From Bacteroidota bacterium (lineage in GTDB: Bacteria; Bacteroidota; Bacteroidia; Cytophagales; Spirosomataceae): DNA of 64,000 nt. The notes under the pieces were generated by a model. It had not been told where the DNA came from, searched no databases, and saw only the letters and a program-made list of their open reading frames with translations. The position numbers and the translations under genes are program-made. Location: the NCBI GenBank assembly GCA_020161355.1, contig JAIUOF010000001.1:620001-684000 (forward strand). The letters run 5' to 3'. Below are positions 17,410 through 26,818 of the stretch, one piece after another; the first letter of the stretch is position 1, and the number at the start of each line of letters is the position of its first letter.

Positions 17410-17976
17410 CTACTCGATATTAATTTTAAAATCAAGAAGTAACCCATCGATAGTATTCCTTGAAAATTTAGCTCCTGCGAGTTGATTTTTGGTTGGATTT
17501 ATTCTAAAATTTTTACTGGTTCGGAAGTCGGCCTTTTGTAAGTCAGAGTTGTCGAAAGTAGCGTCTGATAAATCACAATCCAGAAATTTTGCTTCTGAAA
17601 GTTTAGCCCCGGAAAAATCTGTATTTTTAAGAGAACAATTAACAAAACTCGTCTTTTTTAGTCCTAAATCCTGAAAAATACAATTCTCAATGATAGATCC
17701 AACAAACTTTAATTCCAAAAGAAAAGGATTAACCTGGGAAAAGTCAACCCCGGAAATTTTGCAATCAATAAATTCAATTTCCTTAAGAGCAGAAGATTTA
17801 AATGAAACCAGAGAAAGATTGCAGTCCATAAAACGGCAATCACTAAAAATAAAACCTGAAAGATGTTGGCGGGAAAAATCACAATTTCTGAAAGTACAGC
17901 CTTCGTATTCGGCTTTTTTTATATTTTCTTTCAAAAAAGAATTTTTATCAAAATCTTGTTCAGAAAAATACTCCAT
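17410..17976 (-). CDS. Pentapeptide-repeat protein (Qnr/McbG-like fold)
   Basis: A 188-aa cytoplasmic protein made of A(D/N)LxX pentapeptides: CTFRNCDFSRQHLSGF, CRFMDCNLSLVSF, TSFVNCSLKNTDFSGAKL, AKFLDCDLSDATFDNSDL. Such proteins form a quadrilateral beta-helix. Some members (Qnr, MfpA) mimic DNA and protect gyrase, but most chromosomal homologues have unknown roles. A small break in the repeats near residues 85-95 (VNPFLLELKF) may be the loop seen in Qnr-type proteins. Stands alone between two unrelated minus-strand genes. Confidence 0.85.
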   Translation of the reverse strand: MEYFSEQDFDKNSFLKENIKKAEYEGCTFRNCDFSRQHLSGFIFSDCRFMDCNLSLVSFKSSALKEIEFIDCKISGVDFSQVNPFLLELKFVGSIIENCIFQDLGLKKTSFVNCSLKNTDFSGAKLSEAKFLDCDLSDATFDNSDLQKADFRTSKNFRINPTKNQLAGAKFSRNTIDGLLLDFKINIE

Positions 17977-18041
17977 GTTTTGAATTTTTCCCCAAACTTA
18001 ATCTTATTTCCGCATTCTTTCTTTCAGGTTTTAGCGATTAT

Positions 18042-19316
18042 TTAAAAAATCTTGAATCTTTCAAATGCCTCTTTTTCCAATTGCTCTCTATGATCAGGGT
18101 GGGCTATTGCAATCATTGCTTTGGCTCTTTCTCTGAGATTTTTACCATAAAGGTCAGCCACACCATGTTCAGTGACTACATAATGTACATGAGCACGGGT
18201 GGTTACAACACCTGCACCTGGTTTAAGCATAGAAGCTATTTTAGATTCCCCTTTATTGGTAACAGAAGTAAGGGCTATTATTGGTTTGCCTCCTGGTGAC
18301 AAAGAAGCTCCTCTGATAAAGTCCATTTGTCCGCCAATTCCGGAGAACATTCGGGTACCTATTGAGTCGGCACAAACCTGGCCGGTAATATCCACTTCGA
18401 TAGCACTATTGATACTTATCATATTTGGAAGTCTTCGGATTACGGTAGTATCATTTACATATTCGATATCAAGCATTCTGATACCCGGATTGTCATCAAC
18501 AAAGTTATATAACTTTCTTGAGCCTAACATAAATCCAGAAACTATCACGTCTTTGTGCCGGGTTTTATATTTATTGGTAATTACACCACTTTCAACCAGG
18601 GGAATAATACCATCGGAAAACATCTCTGTATGAATTCCCAGGTCTTTGTGATTACCTAAAAGAGAAAGTACGGCATCAGGAATAGCACCAATACCCAATT
18701 GTAATGTGGCTCTGTCGCATATCATTCCTGCAATATGCTCACCAATTTTAGTTTCTTCAGGAGTCAATGGATGTGGGGGCATCAAGGTTAATTCCTGATC
18801 ATGATAAACCATTGCCGCAAATTTGCTAATGTGTAATAAACCATCGCCATGTGTCCTTGGCATCTTAGGGTTTACTTGTGCTATTACTGTTTTTGCAACA
18901 TCCGTGGCAGCTTTGGTAGCATCAATAGAGATTCCCAAAGAACAAAAACCATGCTTGTCGGGAGGTGAAACCTGGATTAAGGCGACATCAATCGGAATGA
19001 TACCTTTTCTCATTAAAATAGGGACTTCACTCAAAAACGCGGGGATAAAATCGGCATAACCCTCGTTCGTTGGTTTTCTGAGGTTGGCACCGAGGAAAAA
19101 TGAATTGACATGAAAACTCTTGCTCATTTCTTCACCAGCATAGGCCGCTTCGCCTTCGGTATGCAAATGGTAAACTTTGACATTTTTGAGTTCTTCATGT
19201 CTTTGAGCCATGGCTTTAGTCAACACCGTAGGAGTGGCTCCAGCTGTATGTACAAATACACTATCTCCCGACTTGATAAGTTTGACGGCTTCTTCTGCTG
19301 ACACGTAATTTTTCAT
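18042..19316 (-). CDS. Acetyl-CoA hydrolase/CoA-transferase family protein
   Basis: A 424-aa member of the acetyl-CoA hydrolase/4-hydroxybutyrate CoA-transferase family. Visible motifs: SGDSVFVHTAGATPTVL near the N-terminus, VSPPDKHGFCSLG, and SINSAIEVDITGQVCADS, whose Glu is the family's acyl-enzyme residue. Also GGQMDFIRGASLSPGGKPI and VVTEHGVADLYGKNLRERA. It transfers CoA between short-chain acyl groups; acetate:succinate and butyrate-type reactions are possible, and the exact one cannot be read. The ATG at 19316 is chosen; the in-frame upstream start would add only six residues. Confidence 0.88.
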   Translation of the reverse strand: MKNYVSAEEAVKLIKSGDSVFVHTAGATPTVLTKAMAQRHEELKNVKVYHLHTEGEAAYAGEEMSKSFHVNSFFLGANLRKPTNEGYADFIPAFLSEVPILMRKGIIPIDVALIQVSPPDKHGFCSLGISIDATKAATDVAKTVIAQVNPKMPRTHGDGLLHISKFAAMVYHDQELTLMPPHPLTPEETKIGEHIAGMICDRATLQLGIGAIPDAVLSLLGNHKDLGIHTEMFSDGIIPLVESGVITNKYKTRHKDVIVSGFMLGSRKLYNFVDDNPGIRMLDIEYVNDTTVIRRLPNMISINSAIEVDITGQVCADSIGTRMFSGIGGQMDFIRGASLSPGGKPIIALTSVTNKGESKIASMLKPGAGVVTTRAHVHYVVTEHGVADLYGKNLRERAKAMIAIAHPDHREQLEKEAFERFKIF

Positions 19317-19488
19317 AAGATTTAATAATAACACACCCTTTTTTGCACGAATGACACACTTTTTGATACTATTATCAGGTTTTGTGGACCAAAATCCGTC
19401 GTGGGTGCTTCATGGTGCGAATTTGTGTAATAATCACACGTAATGAAATGACGTTTGGTAAGTGTAGCGTATGAGTATTATCAGAATT

Positions 19489-20154
19489 TTATGTATTTAT
19501 CCATTGTAGCAGTGCCGGTAAACCAGAAACTTTATAAAAAGCCATAGAATATTCCTCCCTTTCGAAAAAATGTGATTCAGGAACAGCTATGGTTATAGCA
19601 CCTGAAGCGACCGCACCCTTTACACCATTAATCGAATCCTCCAGGATAAGACATTTTTCTATGGGTACATTTAGTTTATTGGCGACTGTCCAGTAAACAT
19701 CAGGGTTAGGTTTGTTTCGTTTTTCAAGTAAGGCAGAATGATAAAAGTCAAATTTAGATTTTAAACCAAATTTATCTAACACTATTTCGATTAGAAACAT
19801 CGGTGAAGCGGATGCCAGTCCAATTTTGAATCCTTTTTTTCTGAAAAAATCAATGGTATCATGCACGCCCGGCATGGGTTCAGCCCGCTCCTTTATCAAT
19901 ATCTGGATTTTTTCAAATAGCATCAATTCTAATTCTTCCTTGGACTTTCCTTCCCATGGCTGCTTTTTGTACCAATAATCAAACACAAAACCCGTAGGCA
20001 TACCGGTAGTCTCCAGGCATTGGGCCGTGGTTAGATGGAGGCCAACTTCAGCAAAAACTTCTTTTTCGGCAATATGCCATAGCGGCTCGGAATCCACCAA
20101 AAGGCCATCCATGTCAAAAATGACCGCTTCTATTTTATCTAAAATGTCTTTCAT
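19489..20154 (-). CDS. HAD-family sugar phosphatase (YniC/HxpB-like)
   Basis: A 221-aa HAD hydrolase. Motif I VIFDMDGLLVDSEP, cap domain GMPTGFVFDYWY, motif II LASASP, Lys in NKPNPDVYW and motif IV LILEDSINGVKGA. The DGLLVDSEPLW and TGMPT segments are those of hexitol/2-deoxyglucose-6-phosphatases. The ATG at 20154 overlaps the stop of the ABC transporter gene (TGATG), so it is likely the last gene of the bshA-ABC-HAD operon. A GTG immediately upstream is an alternative start. Confidence 0.85.
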   Translation of the reverse strand: MKDILDKIEAVIFDMDGLLVDSEPLWHIAEKEVFAEVGLHLTTAQCLETTGMPTGFVFDYWYKKQPWEGKSKEELELMLFEKIQILIKERAEPMPGVHDTIDFFRKKGFKIGLASASPMFLIEIVLDKFGLKSKFDFYHSALLEKRNKPNPDVYWTVANKLNVPIEKCLILEDSINGVKGAVASGAITIAVPESHFFEREEYSMAFYKVSGLPALLQWINT

Positions 20155-21938
20155 CACAAAACCTCTTCTTTCATTAATTGTCTGTCGTAAAGCTCTTTAT
20201 ACGACCCTCCATTTGCCAATAATTCCTCATGACTTCCTTTTTCAGTGATTTCTCCCTGATCCAAAACAATGATTTGGTCAGCTAATCGGGCATTGGAAAC
20301 CCTGTGTGAAATAATAATAGTGGTTTTTCCTTTCATTAATACCTTCAGATTTTCCAAAATCTTATTCTCGGTATGCGTATCCACTGCAGAAAGACAGTCA
20401 TCAAGAATCAAAATTCCCGGGTCTTTGAGAAGAGCTCTGGCAATTGAAGTCCTCTGTTTTTGACCTCCCGAAAGCGTAATTCCCCGCTCTCCTACAATGG
20501 TATCAAACCCTTTTTCAAATCCTATGATATTGTCAAAAATCTCAGCATTTCGGGCTGATTGATGAACTTCTGCCAATGAGGCCGAATTTTTGCCAAATTT
20601 GATATTGTTTTCGATCGTATCAGAAAATAAAAACACTTCCTGAGGCACATAACCCAGCTGTTTCCTGTATTCAGCTATTGAATAATCCTGTAAAGGAATA
20701 CCATCAACCAGGATTTTTCCTTCGGTTACATCATACATCCTGAGTAAAAGTGAGGCCAAAGTACTTTTTCCTGAGCCGGTAGTTCCTATTATCGCCAACG
20801 ATTTCCCTCTTTTTATTTCAAAATTTATATTCTTTAAGGCCTGTATGCCCGTATCAGGATATAAAAATCCTACGTTTTCAAACTTTATATTTCCTTCGAG
20901 TTTTTTATTGATGTTTTTATGAGAAACAATATCGTTTTGCGTTTTCAAAAACTCATTGATTCTTTTCTGTGAGGCTTCTGCTCTTTGGATTTGTCCGGAA
21001 GTCCATCCCAGGGCCGTCAAAGGCCAGGTAAGCATGAAAACATACATGATAAATTCGGCGATATTGCCGGCTGACAACCTTCCTGCAATGATTTCCTGAC
21101 CACCAATATAAATACAAATAACTGTACTTAGCCCAATTAAAAACATAATTGAAGGCGAAAACAGGGCATCAACCCGGGTTAGGCCCATGGTTTGGTGCTG
21201 ATAGTTTTTACTTTCCTTTTCGAATGAATGAAAAAATACGTCCTCTTTTGCAAAAGACTTAATAACCCTAATTCCCGAAAATGACTCCTGCACAAAAGTT
21301 GACAAGTTGGATAAAGATTTCTGAATAAGTTCTGATTTCTTATTGATGACGCTGCTCACAAAGAAAATACTGATGGAAAGCACCGGCATCGGGATAAGTA
21401 CATACCAGGTCAACCTTGCATTAACTGAAAACATGTAAGAAATTACCAAAAATACCAGAATAACCATATTGATGAGGTACATCAATGAAGGGCCAAGATA
21501 CATTCTTACTTTTCCAACATCTTCAGATATACGTGCCATAAGGTCTCCTGTCGTATTTTTTTTATAAAAAGCCAATGGCAGCGTTTGATAATGAGCATAT
21601 ATCTCATTTTTGAGATCGTACTCAATGTGTCGTGACATCACAATAATCGTTTGTCGGACAGCAAATAGAAAAATGCCTTTCAGAATAGCCATAATAAGTA
21701 TAACGGCCCCAAAGACAGCAATACTCAAGGTGATTATTTCATAAATCGATTTTTGAAGTCCAGAGCCATTAAATAACCTGTACTGATCTATATTATTTTT
21801 GACCATTTCCAGAGCATGCCTCACAACTTGTGCAGGAATAATGGCAAACAGGTTGGATATAAGTGTGAAAACTATACCCCAAAAAAGGAAATATTTATAT
21901 TTTAGGAAGTATTTATTGAGATAGGAAAGCTCTCTCAT
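20154..21938 (-). CDS. ABC transporter, fused permease/ATPase (exporter type)
   Basis: A 594-aa half-transporter. Six transmembrane helices (about 1-320) precede an ATPase domain with Walker A GTTGSGKST, Q-loop, signature LSGGQKQR, Walker B ILILDDCLSAVD and the ISHR switch. The residue after the Walker B Asp is Asp rather than the catalytic Glu, as in MdlA-like subunits of heterodimeric exporters, so this subunit may need a partner encoded elsewhere. Start and stop overlap both neighbours by a few bases, pointing to one operon with bshA. Substrate unknown. Confidence 0.9.
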   Translation of the reverse strand: MRELSYLNKYFLKYKYFLFWGIVFTLISNLFAIIPAQVVRHALEMVKNNIDQYRLFNGSGLQKSIYEIITLSIAVFGAVILIMAILKGIFLFAVRQTIIVMSRHIEYDLKNEIYAHYQTLPLAFYKKNTTGDLMARISEDVGKVRMYLGPSLMYLINMVILVFLVISYMFSVNARLTWYVLIPMPVLSISIFFVSSVINKKSELIQKSLSNLSTFVQESFSGIRVIKSFAKEDVFFHSFEKESKNYQHQTMGLTRVDALFSPSIMFLIGLSTVICIYIGGQEIIAGRLSAGNIAEFIMYVFMLTWPLTALGWTSGQIQRAEASQKRINEFLKTQNDIVSHKNINKKLEGNIKFENVGFLYPDTGIQALKNINFEIKRGKSLAIIGTTGSGKSTLASLLLRMYDVTEGKILVDGIPLQDYSIAEYRKQLGYVPQEVFLFSDTIENNIKFGKNSASLAEVHQSARNAEIFDNIIGFEKGFDTIVGERGITLSGGQKQRTSIARALLKDPGILILDDCLSAVDTHTENKILENLKVLMKGKTTIIISHRVSNARLADQIIVLDQGEITEKGSHEELLANGGSYKELYDRQLMKEEVL

Positions 21939-23065
21939 TTAGCCATTTTTTTCATTATTGATTTGTAAAAACTTTCGTATTTGGGGACAATCAGGTTTAA
22001 ATCAAATTGTTTGGCCCTTTTCAAAGCATTTTGCTTAAATACCGGCAAGTTTTCATCTTTCAATACAAAAATAGCATTTTTTACCATATCATCAATGTCT
22101 CCCACATTACTGAGAAATCCTGTTTCGCCATGAATGTTCAATTCCGCCAGACCTCCGATATTAGATGAGATCACAGGTACTTCGCATGCCATGGCTTCGA
22201 GTGCGGCTAAGCCAAAACTCTCTTTTTCAGAAGGCATCAGGAATAAATCTGCTACGGACAAAACCTCTTCAATAGCATCTAACTTACCAATGAATCTTAC
22301 ATCTTCACACAGGTCCAGATTACGACAGAGTTCTTCCATTTTTTGTCTTTCTTCACCGTCACCTACCATTAATAGTTTGCTTGGTACTTCCTGCCTGATT
22401 TTGGCAAAAGCCTGAATTATGTCTCCTACCCTCTTTACTTTTCTGAAATTGGAAGCATGTACCAGAAGTTTTTCATTATTGGGACAAATCAGACTCTTGA
22501 AATGGTCTTTTTTCTGTTTATAGAATCTGGTCAAATCCACGAAATTGTAGATAACTTCGATTTCATTTGTTATTTTGAATGTATTCAGGGTGTCTTTCCT
22601 CAAATCCTCTGATACTGCCGTAACTCCATCAGAATTATTAATGCCAAAAGTTACAATCGGATTAAGTGCCGGGTCGCGACCTACAATAGATATGTCAGTA
22701 CCATGCAAGGTAGTAATTACAGGAATATTTATTCCGTGAAGTTTTAATATTTGTTTGGCCAAAAAAGCCGATGTTGCATGGGGTATAGCATAATGCACAT
22801 GCAAAATATCAAGTTTTGCATATTTTACAACGTCCACCATTTTACCAGCCAGTGCAGACTCGTAAGGTGGGTATTCAAACAGCGGATAATTTGAAATATT
22901 TACTTCGTGGTAAAAGATATTCTCGTTGAAAAAATCAAGTCTGATGGGTTGTGAATATGTAATAAAATGCACTTCATTTCCTCGTTGAGCCAACGCCTTT
23001 CCAAGCTCGGTGGCTACTACTCCGCTACCTCCAAAAGTGGGATAGCATACTATTCCTATTTTCAT
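21935..23065 (-). CDS. bshA: N-acetyl-alpha-D-glucosaminyl L-malate synthase (bacillithiol synthesis)
   Basis: A 376-aa GT4 glycosyltransferase that joins GlcNAc from UDP-GlcNAc to L-malate, the first step of bacillithiol synthesis. BshA hallmarks: MKIGIVCYPTFGGSGVVATELG, HFITYSQPIRLDFF, HVHYAIPHATSA, TLHGTDI and EKESFGLAALEAMACEVPV (the Ex7E nucleotide-sugar motif). Its ATG opens an apparent operon with an ABC exporter (4-base overlap) and a HAD phosphatase. Suggests the cell uses bacillithiol as its low-molecular-weight thiol; bshB and bshC are not in the window. Confidence 0.93.
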   Translation of the reverse strand: MKIGIVCYPTFGGSGVVATELGKALAQRGNEVHFITYSQPIRLDFFNENIFYHEVNISNYPLFEYPPYESALAGKMVDVVKYAKLDILHVHYAIPHATSAFLAKQILKLHGINIPVITTLHGTDISIVGRDPALNPIVTFGINNSDGVTAVSEDLRKDTLNTFKITNEIEVIYNFVDLTRFYKQKKDHFKSLICPNNEKLLVHASNFRKVKRVGDIIQAFAKIRQEVPSKLLMVGDGEERQKMEELCRNLDLCEDVRFIGKLDAIEEVLSVADLFLMPSEKESFGLAALEAMACEVPVISSNIGGLAELNIHGETGFLSNVGDIDDMVKNAIFVLKDENLPVFKQNALKRAKQFDLNLIVPKYESFYKSIMKKMAK

Positions 23066-23333
23066 TAAATTTTTATAAGGTGAAAATTCAATTCTTTTCT
23101 AATAACAAGATATAAACCCAAAATAATTCCACCATTTCAAGGATTAACAAAAGATAAGAAAACGTTTTATTAAATTAATTTTGTTGTATTTCAGTGTTTT
23201 CGGAATTGCATTTCCAAATTCTGGGTTTTATTAATAAATTTACAAAAACATTTACCCTAATATCAAAAACTTTGCCCGACTGATAAGATATCCAAATCTT
23301 CTGATAATAGCCGCTACGCAGTTATTAGTAAGG

Positions 23334-24095
23334 ATGTTTTTGATAAAAAATCAGCAATCTCCCTTCTATTTTGATGGCTGGTTTGCGATTATGGTACTTT
23401 CCACTGTTTTGGTTGCAGCAAGCGGATACATCATCAATGATTACTTTGATGTAAAAATCGATCGGATCAACAAACCGAATGAAGTTTTTGTGGGTAACAC
23501 CATTAAAAGAAGATCGGCTTTACTACTTCATCAGATATTTAGTGGTCTGGCTTTATTTATGGCTATATTTTTAGGCTGGAAAATCCTGGCTATCAATGTA
23601 TTTTCAATAACTACACTGTGGCTTTATGCTTCTGTACTGAAGAAAAAAACACTGATAGGAAATCTTATTGTCGCTTTGCTCACCGCACTGTCTATTGCTC
23701 AGATTGCCATCTACTTTCAACCTAACAATAAGCTTGTTTACATTTATGCTATTTTCGCCTTTTTCATCAATTTAATCAGGGAAATCATCAAAGACATTGA
23801 GGATATCAGAGGCGATAAAGCTCATGGTGCCAAAACTTTACCGATTGTTTACGGTATCAGAAAAACCAAAATCGTGATTTATTTTTTGGTATTTATCTTT
23901 ATTGCTTTGGTGGTTGTTTTGACTTATGAAATCGGTAATATCAGGATTTATACGGTTTTCTCAATCATTGGTTTATTAATAATTTACCTTATTTATAATT
24001 TGATTTATGCCGACAGAAAAAAACATTTTGCTTTTTTGAGCAGATGGTGCAAAATTATCATGTTGATCGGAATGAGCAGCATAGCATTATTTTAG
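23334..24095 (+). CDS. UbiA-family prenyltransferase (GGGP geranylgeranyltransferase-like)
   Basis: A 253-aa minimum product with about eight membrane helices. Both Asp-rich prenyl-diphosphate motifs are present: NDYFDVKIDRINKP and KDIEDIRGDKAHGAKTL. The closest family feel is the Bacteroidota protein annotated as (geranylgeranyl)glycerol-phosphate geranylgeranyltransferase. The ATG at 23334 is the first usual start, but the conserved N-terminus (RLIRYPNLLIIAATQLLVR) is encoded in frame just upstream (23277-23333), and the frame is open back to 23238 with no ATG, GTG or TTG. The true start is therefore probably a rare codon such as ATC 23262 or ATT 23250, or the start has mutated. Confidence 0.85.
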   Translation: MFLIKNQQSPFYFDGWFAIMVLSTVLVAASGYIINDYFDVKIDRINKPNEVFVGNTIKRRSALLLHQIFSGLALFMAIFLGWKILAINVFSITTLWLYASVLKKKTLIGNLIVALLTALSIAQIAIYFQPNNKLVYIYAIFAFFINLIREIIKDIEDIRGDKAHGAKTLPIVYGIRKTKIVIYFLVFIFIALVVVLTYEIGNIRIYTVFSIIGLLIIYLIYNLIYADRKKHFAFLSRWCKIIMLIGMSSIALF

Positions 24096-24136
24096 GCAGA
24101 AATTGGTTTTCAAGATATTTGATTTTAAAATAAAAA

Positions 24137-24703
24137 ATGAAGAAACTTGCGATATTCGCTTCAGGATCAGGATCCAACGCAGAAAATATCTTTAATTATT
24201 TCAAGGAAAAACCGGAGGTCGAAATTTCTCTTATCCTTACCAATAATCCACAGGCCGGGGTAATTGAAAGAGCGAACAGAATGAATATTCCAGTGATTGT
24301 ATTCAACCGATTTACATTTTCAAAATCAGATAAAATTGTAGATCTTCTTAAAAATCAAGGCATTGACTGGGTAATTTTAGCAGGTTTTTTGTGGTTAATT
24401 CCCAAAAATTTGATTGAGGCTTTTCCTAATAAAATCGTAAATATTCACCCTGCATTGTTACCAAAATTTGGAGGCAAAGGAATGTGGGGTCACCATGTAC
24501 ATGAAGCCGTTGTTGCCCAAAAAGAAAATGAAACCGGCATAACGATTCATTTTGTCAATGAAAAGTATGACGATGGGAAAGTGATTTTTCAGGCCAAATG
24601 TACGGTAAATGAGGAAGATACTGCCGATACGGTAGCCGCAAAAGTACACCAATTAGAGTATGAATTTTTCCCGGTTACTATTGAAAAACTGATTCTAGGT
24701 TAA
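24137..24703 (+). CDS. purN: Phosphoribosylglycinamide formyltransferase
   Basis: A 188-aa GAR transformylase of purine synthesis using 10-formyl-THF. The N-terminus LAIFASGSGSNAENI is the GAR-binding loop. The catalytic Asn-His pair lies in VNIHPALLPKFGGKGMWG, and the third residue of the triad (Asp) in YDDGKVIFQ. Length is normal for bacterial PurN. Ends 4 bases into the convergent DoxX gene. Confidence 0.95.
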   Translation: MKKLAIFASGSGSNAENIFNYFKEKPEVEISLILTNNPQAGVIERANRMNIPVIVFNRFTFSKSDKIVDLLKNQGIDWVILAGFLWLIPKNLIEAFPNKIVNIHPALLPKFGGKGMWGHHVHEAVVAQKENETGITIHFVNEKYDDGKVIFQAKCTVNEEDTADTVAAKVHQLEYEFFPVTIEKLILG

Positions 24704-25101
24704 CCGAAAATTCGGTTATCAATTGACATCCTCCCCGGACCTGTAATAAAAATAGTAGTATAGATACTCAAAAATAATATGGCATGTTCTTTCACATCCC
24801 ACGGATCAGAAGCATGCACCACGAAAGCTGCAACGGTCATAACAGCCATCAATACCACCAGGGCAGGCCGGGTCATGAAGCCAAAAATCACGAAGATAGA
24901 AAGAAAAAACTCAGCAAAAATGGTGATAATCAACGAAAGACCCTCTCCTATTCCTATTGGGTCGGCAAATGACCAGTCTCCTCCTATTAATTTCATCAAT
25001 TTACCATAACCGTGGCTAAGCATAAATAAAGAGGGAACCACCCTTAATATCAAAACTGCAAAATCTATCGAAATGGGAATATTGAATTGTCGGTTTCTCA
25101 T
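24700..25101 (-). CDS. DoxX-family membrane protein
   Basis: A 133-aa protein with four hydrophobic segments. LILRVVPSLFMLSHGYGKL near the N-terminus is the DoxX/DoxD family motif, and the rest (FAEFFLSIFVIFGFMTRPALVVL, ASDPWDVKEHAILFL) fits. Family members are small inner-membrane proteins with unclear roles, some linked to redox or thiol metabolism. Six bases after DUF4834, so probably co-transcribed. Confidence 0.85.
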   Translation of the reverse strand: MRNRQFNIPISIDFAVLILRVVPSLFMLSHGYGKLMKLIGGDWSFADPIGIGEGLSLIITIFAEFFLSIFVIFGFMTRPALVVLMAVMTVAAFVVHASDPWDVKEHAILFLSIYTTIFITGPGRMSIDNRIFG

Positions 25102-25107
25102 AAAATA

Positions 25108-25344
25108 CTATTTAACTTCTTCGTAGTCAATATACTGACCACTTGAAGATTGTGAGTTATTATCTTTTTTGGGAATGTAATCTACTTTTATTTCACCTTC
25201 CGGTCTTTGAGGGGGATTTTGAGATTTTTGATACTTTTTTTGCTCGTTTACGATCTGACGCCCCACAATAAGCCAAAATAAAAACCTGCGAAGTGGAGCC
25301 ACAAAAATCAACAACAATAATATCAGGAACAAATATTTAAACAT
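25108..25344 (-). CDS. DUF4834-family small membrane protein
   Basis: A 78-aa protein with one N-terminal membrane helix (FLILLLLIFVAPLRRFLFWL) and a charged tail with RPEGEIKVDYIPKK, the recognisable DUF4834 pattern confined to Bacteroidota. Function unknown. Immediately upstream of the DoxX gene. Confidence 0.8.
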   Translation of the reverse strand: MFKYLFLILLLLIFVAPLRRFLFWLIVGRQIVNEQKKYQKSQNPPQRPEGEIKVDYIPKKDNNSQSSSGQYIDYEEVK

Positions 25345-25443
25345 ACACCATGTACTTTCAAATAAAACTTCGAATCAAATAATATGATTCAAAATTAAGC
25401 TAAAAATCATGATTTTCAAGACTTTTTTCTGGAAAAAGATATC

Positions 25444-26691
25444 TCAGTTGGTCAGCAAAAGCAGTTCTTTAAGCGTTTCGGGGTTACTGGGACGGTTAGC
25501 CTGAGCTTTAATGATTTTCCCTGTCTGATCCATAATCATATATCGCGGAATACCGGTAATCTTAAACTTTTGGACGACTTTTGCTGCCCAACCCCCGCTT
25601 GCATAGGCATTTTCGAAAATATCAAGTCCAAGTTTTTCCATTGCAGCTCTCCAGGCTTCCTCTTTTTCGTCAATGGAAATATATAAAAATACAATCTTTT
25701 CCTTTTGTTCTTTGGTAAGGCTTTCATGCATTTGTTTAGAAAAAGGCATTTCTGAGCGACAAGGTCCGCACCAACTAGCCCAAAAATCAACATAGACCAC
25801 TTTGCCTTTATATTTCGACATATCAAATGGCTTTCCATCTTTAGTAATCATATCTTCCCAGTCTTTACTTAAAGATTGGGCAGCTGCATATTCTTTCTCT
25901 TTTAATACTTTTGCATCATTTTGAACGATATTCTCAAGAAAACTACCCTCCAAAAATGTTTTATATTGCCGGTCGTTGATCTGAGTCAAAATGTTTTTGG
26001 TGAGACTGGCATTGAGCAATGCCTTATGTCGGTTAAGCAGGTCGGCAAGGGTATAGTCAAGCACCTCACCCTTCAAATGCTCAATTGCATAATCTGACTT
26101 GTCATGTGTGGCCAAAAGATTGTCGCTGTATTTTTCAAATTTTCGTCTGGCCGAATTTTGATAAGTAATATAAAAATAGAGCAGTGACCTGAAAGCATTG
26201 ACTTCAAGTAAGACCGGATCATTTAGTTGATTTTCAGAGAGTCCTTCTGATACAACTGAAGGAAGAGAGACTACTTTTTTCAGGGTTTTATCGGCATTCC
26301 CCCTAATGATCGGATAAGAAAAAATTTGTTGCCAGTAATTATATTTAATTTCGTTGCTCACATATTTGAAAAGCTCAGGAGATATTTTTTCCTGATACAA
26401 TTTTAAAAATTTCAACTGGTTTTGTTTTTTGTCAAACAAGTCCATTTCCAGCTCATCAATATTGGTAGACAAAATTTTGCTCGCATTAACAGAATTGTCA
26501 AAATCAGAGCCAAATTTTTCAGAAAAAGAGACCATAAACTTATTGTTTTCCTCACTTTTGAGAAATCCCTCCAGCCTGTTATTGGTTTTTGATTTGACAG
26601 CGTAAATGTCAGTTGTATCAATTTTCAGGAACAAAATATCCTGAGATTTAGCCTGAAAACATAATAAAACAAAAAGAAGTATTTTTTTCAT
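25444..26691 (-). CDS. TlpA-like thiol-disulfide oxidoreductase, exported
   Basis: A 415-aa protein: signal peptide (MKKILLFVLLCFQAKSQ), a helical N-terminal domain of about 250 residues typical of Bacteroidota TlpA-family proteins, then a thioredoxin fold with VVYVDFWASWCGPCRSEMP (active CGPC), YISIDEKEEAW and the cis-Pro segment GIPRYMIMD. Likely a periplasmic reductase, perhaps for cytochrome c or outer-membrane proteins. No clear operon partner. Confidence 0.85.
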   Translation of the reverse strand: MKKILLFVLLCFQAKSQDILFLKIDTTDIYAVKSKTNNRLEGFLKSEENNKFMVSFSEKFGSDFDNSVNASKILSTNIDELEMDLFDKKQNQLKFLKLYQEKISPELFKYVSNEIKYNYWQQIFSYPIIRGNADKTLKKVVSLPSVVSEGLSENQLNDPVLLEVNAFRSLLYFYITYQNSARRKFEKYSDNLLATHDKSDYAIEHLKGEVLDYTLADLLNRHKALLNASLTKNILTQINDRQYKTFLEGSFLENIVQNDAKVLKEKEYAAAQSLSKDWEDMITKDGKPFDMSKYKGKVVYVDFWASWCGPCRSEMPFSKQMHESLTKEQKEKIVFLYISIDEKEEAWRAAMEKLGLDIFENAYASGGWAAKVVQKFKITGIPRYMIMDQTGKIIKAQANRPSNPETLKELLLLTN

Positions 26692-26783
26692 CTATGCCGT
26701 TGTTGACTGTTTCTGAGAAATTATATTTATTTTTAAAAAAAATAAATATAACAAAAACCATTCCTGAATTCTTAAAAAATCTC

Positions 26784-26814
26784 AAAAAAAATCCTCCACT
26801 TTCGGGAGGATTTA
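26784..26814 (-). terminator. Intrinsic terminator of the T9SS protease gene
   Basis: On the minus strand AAATCCTCC and GGAGGATTT form a 9-bp stem followed by a T8 run, just past the stop codon at 26819. Confidence 0.85.
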
Positions 26815-26818
26815 GTTT

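Noticed and set aside
19335..19488. Possible small RNA or riboswitch between the CoA-transferase and HAD genes
   Set aside because: The 154-base gap holds only short scattered repeats and no recognisable conserved RNA structure.
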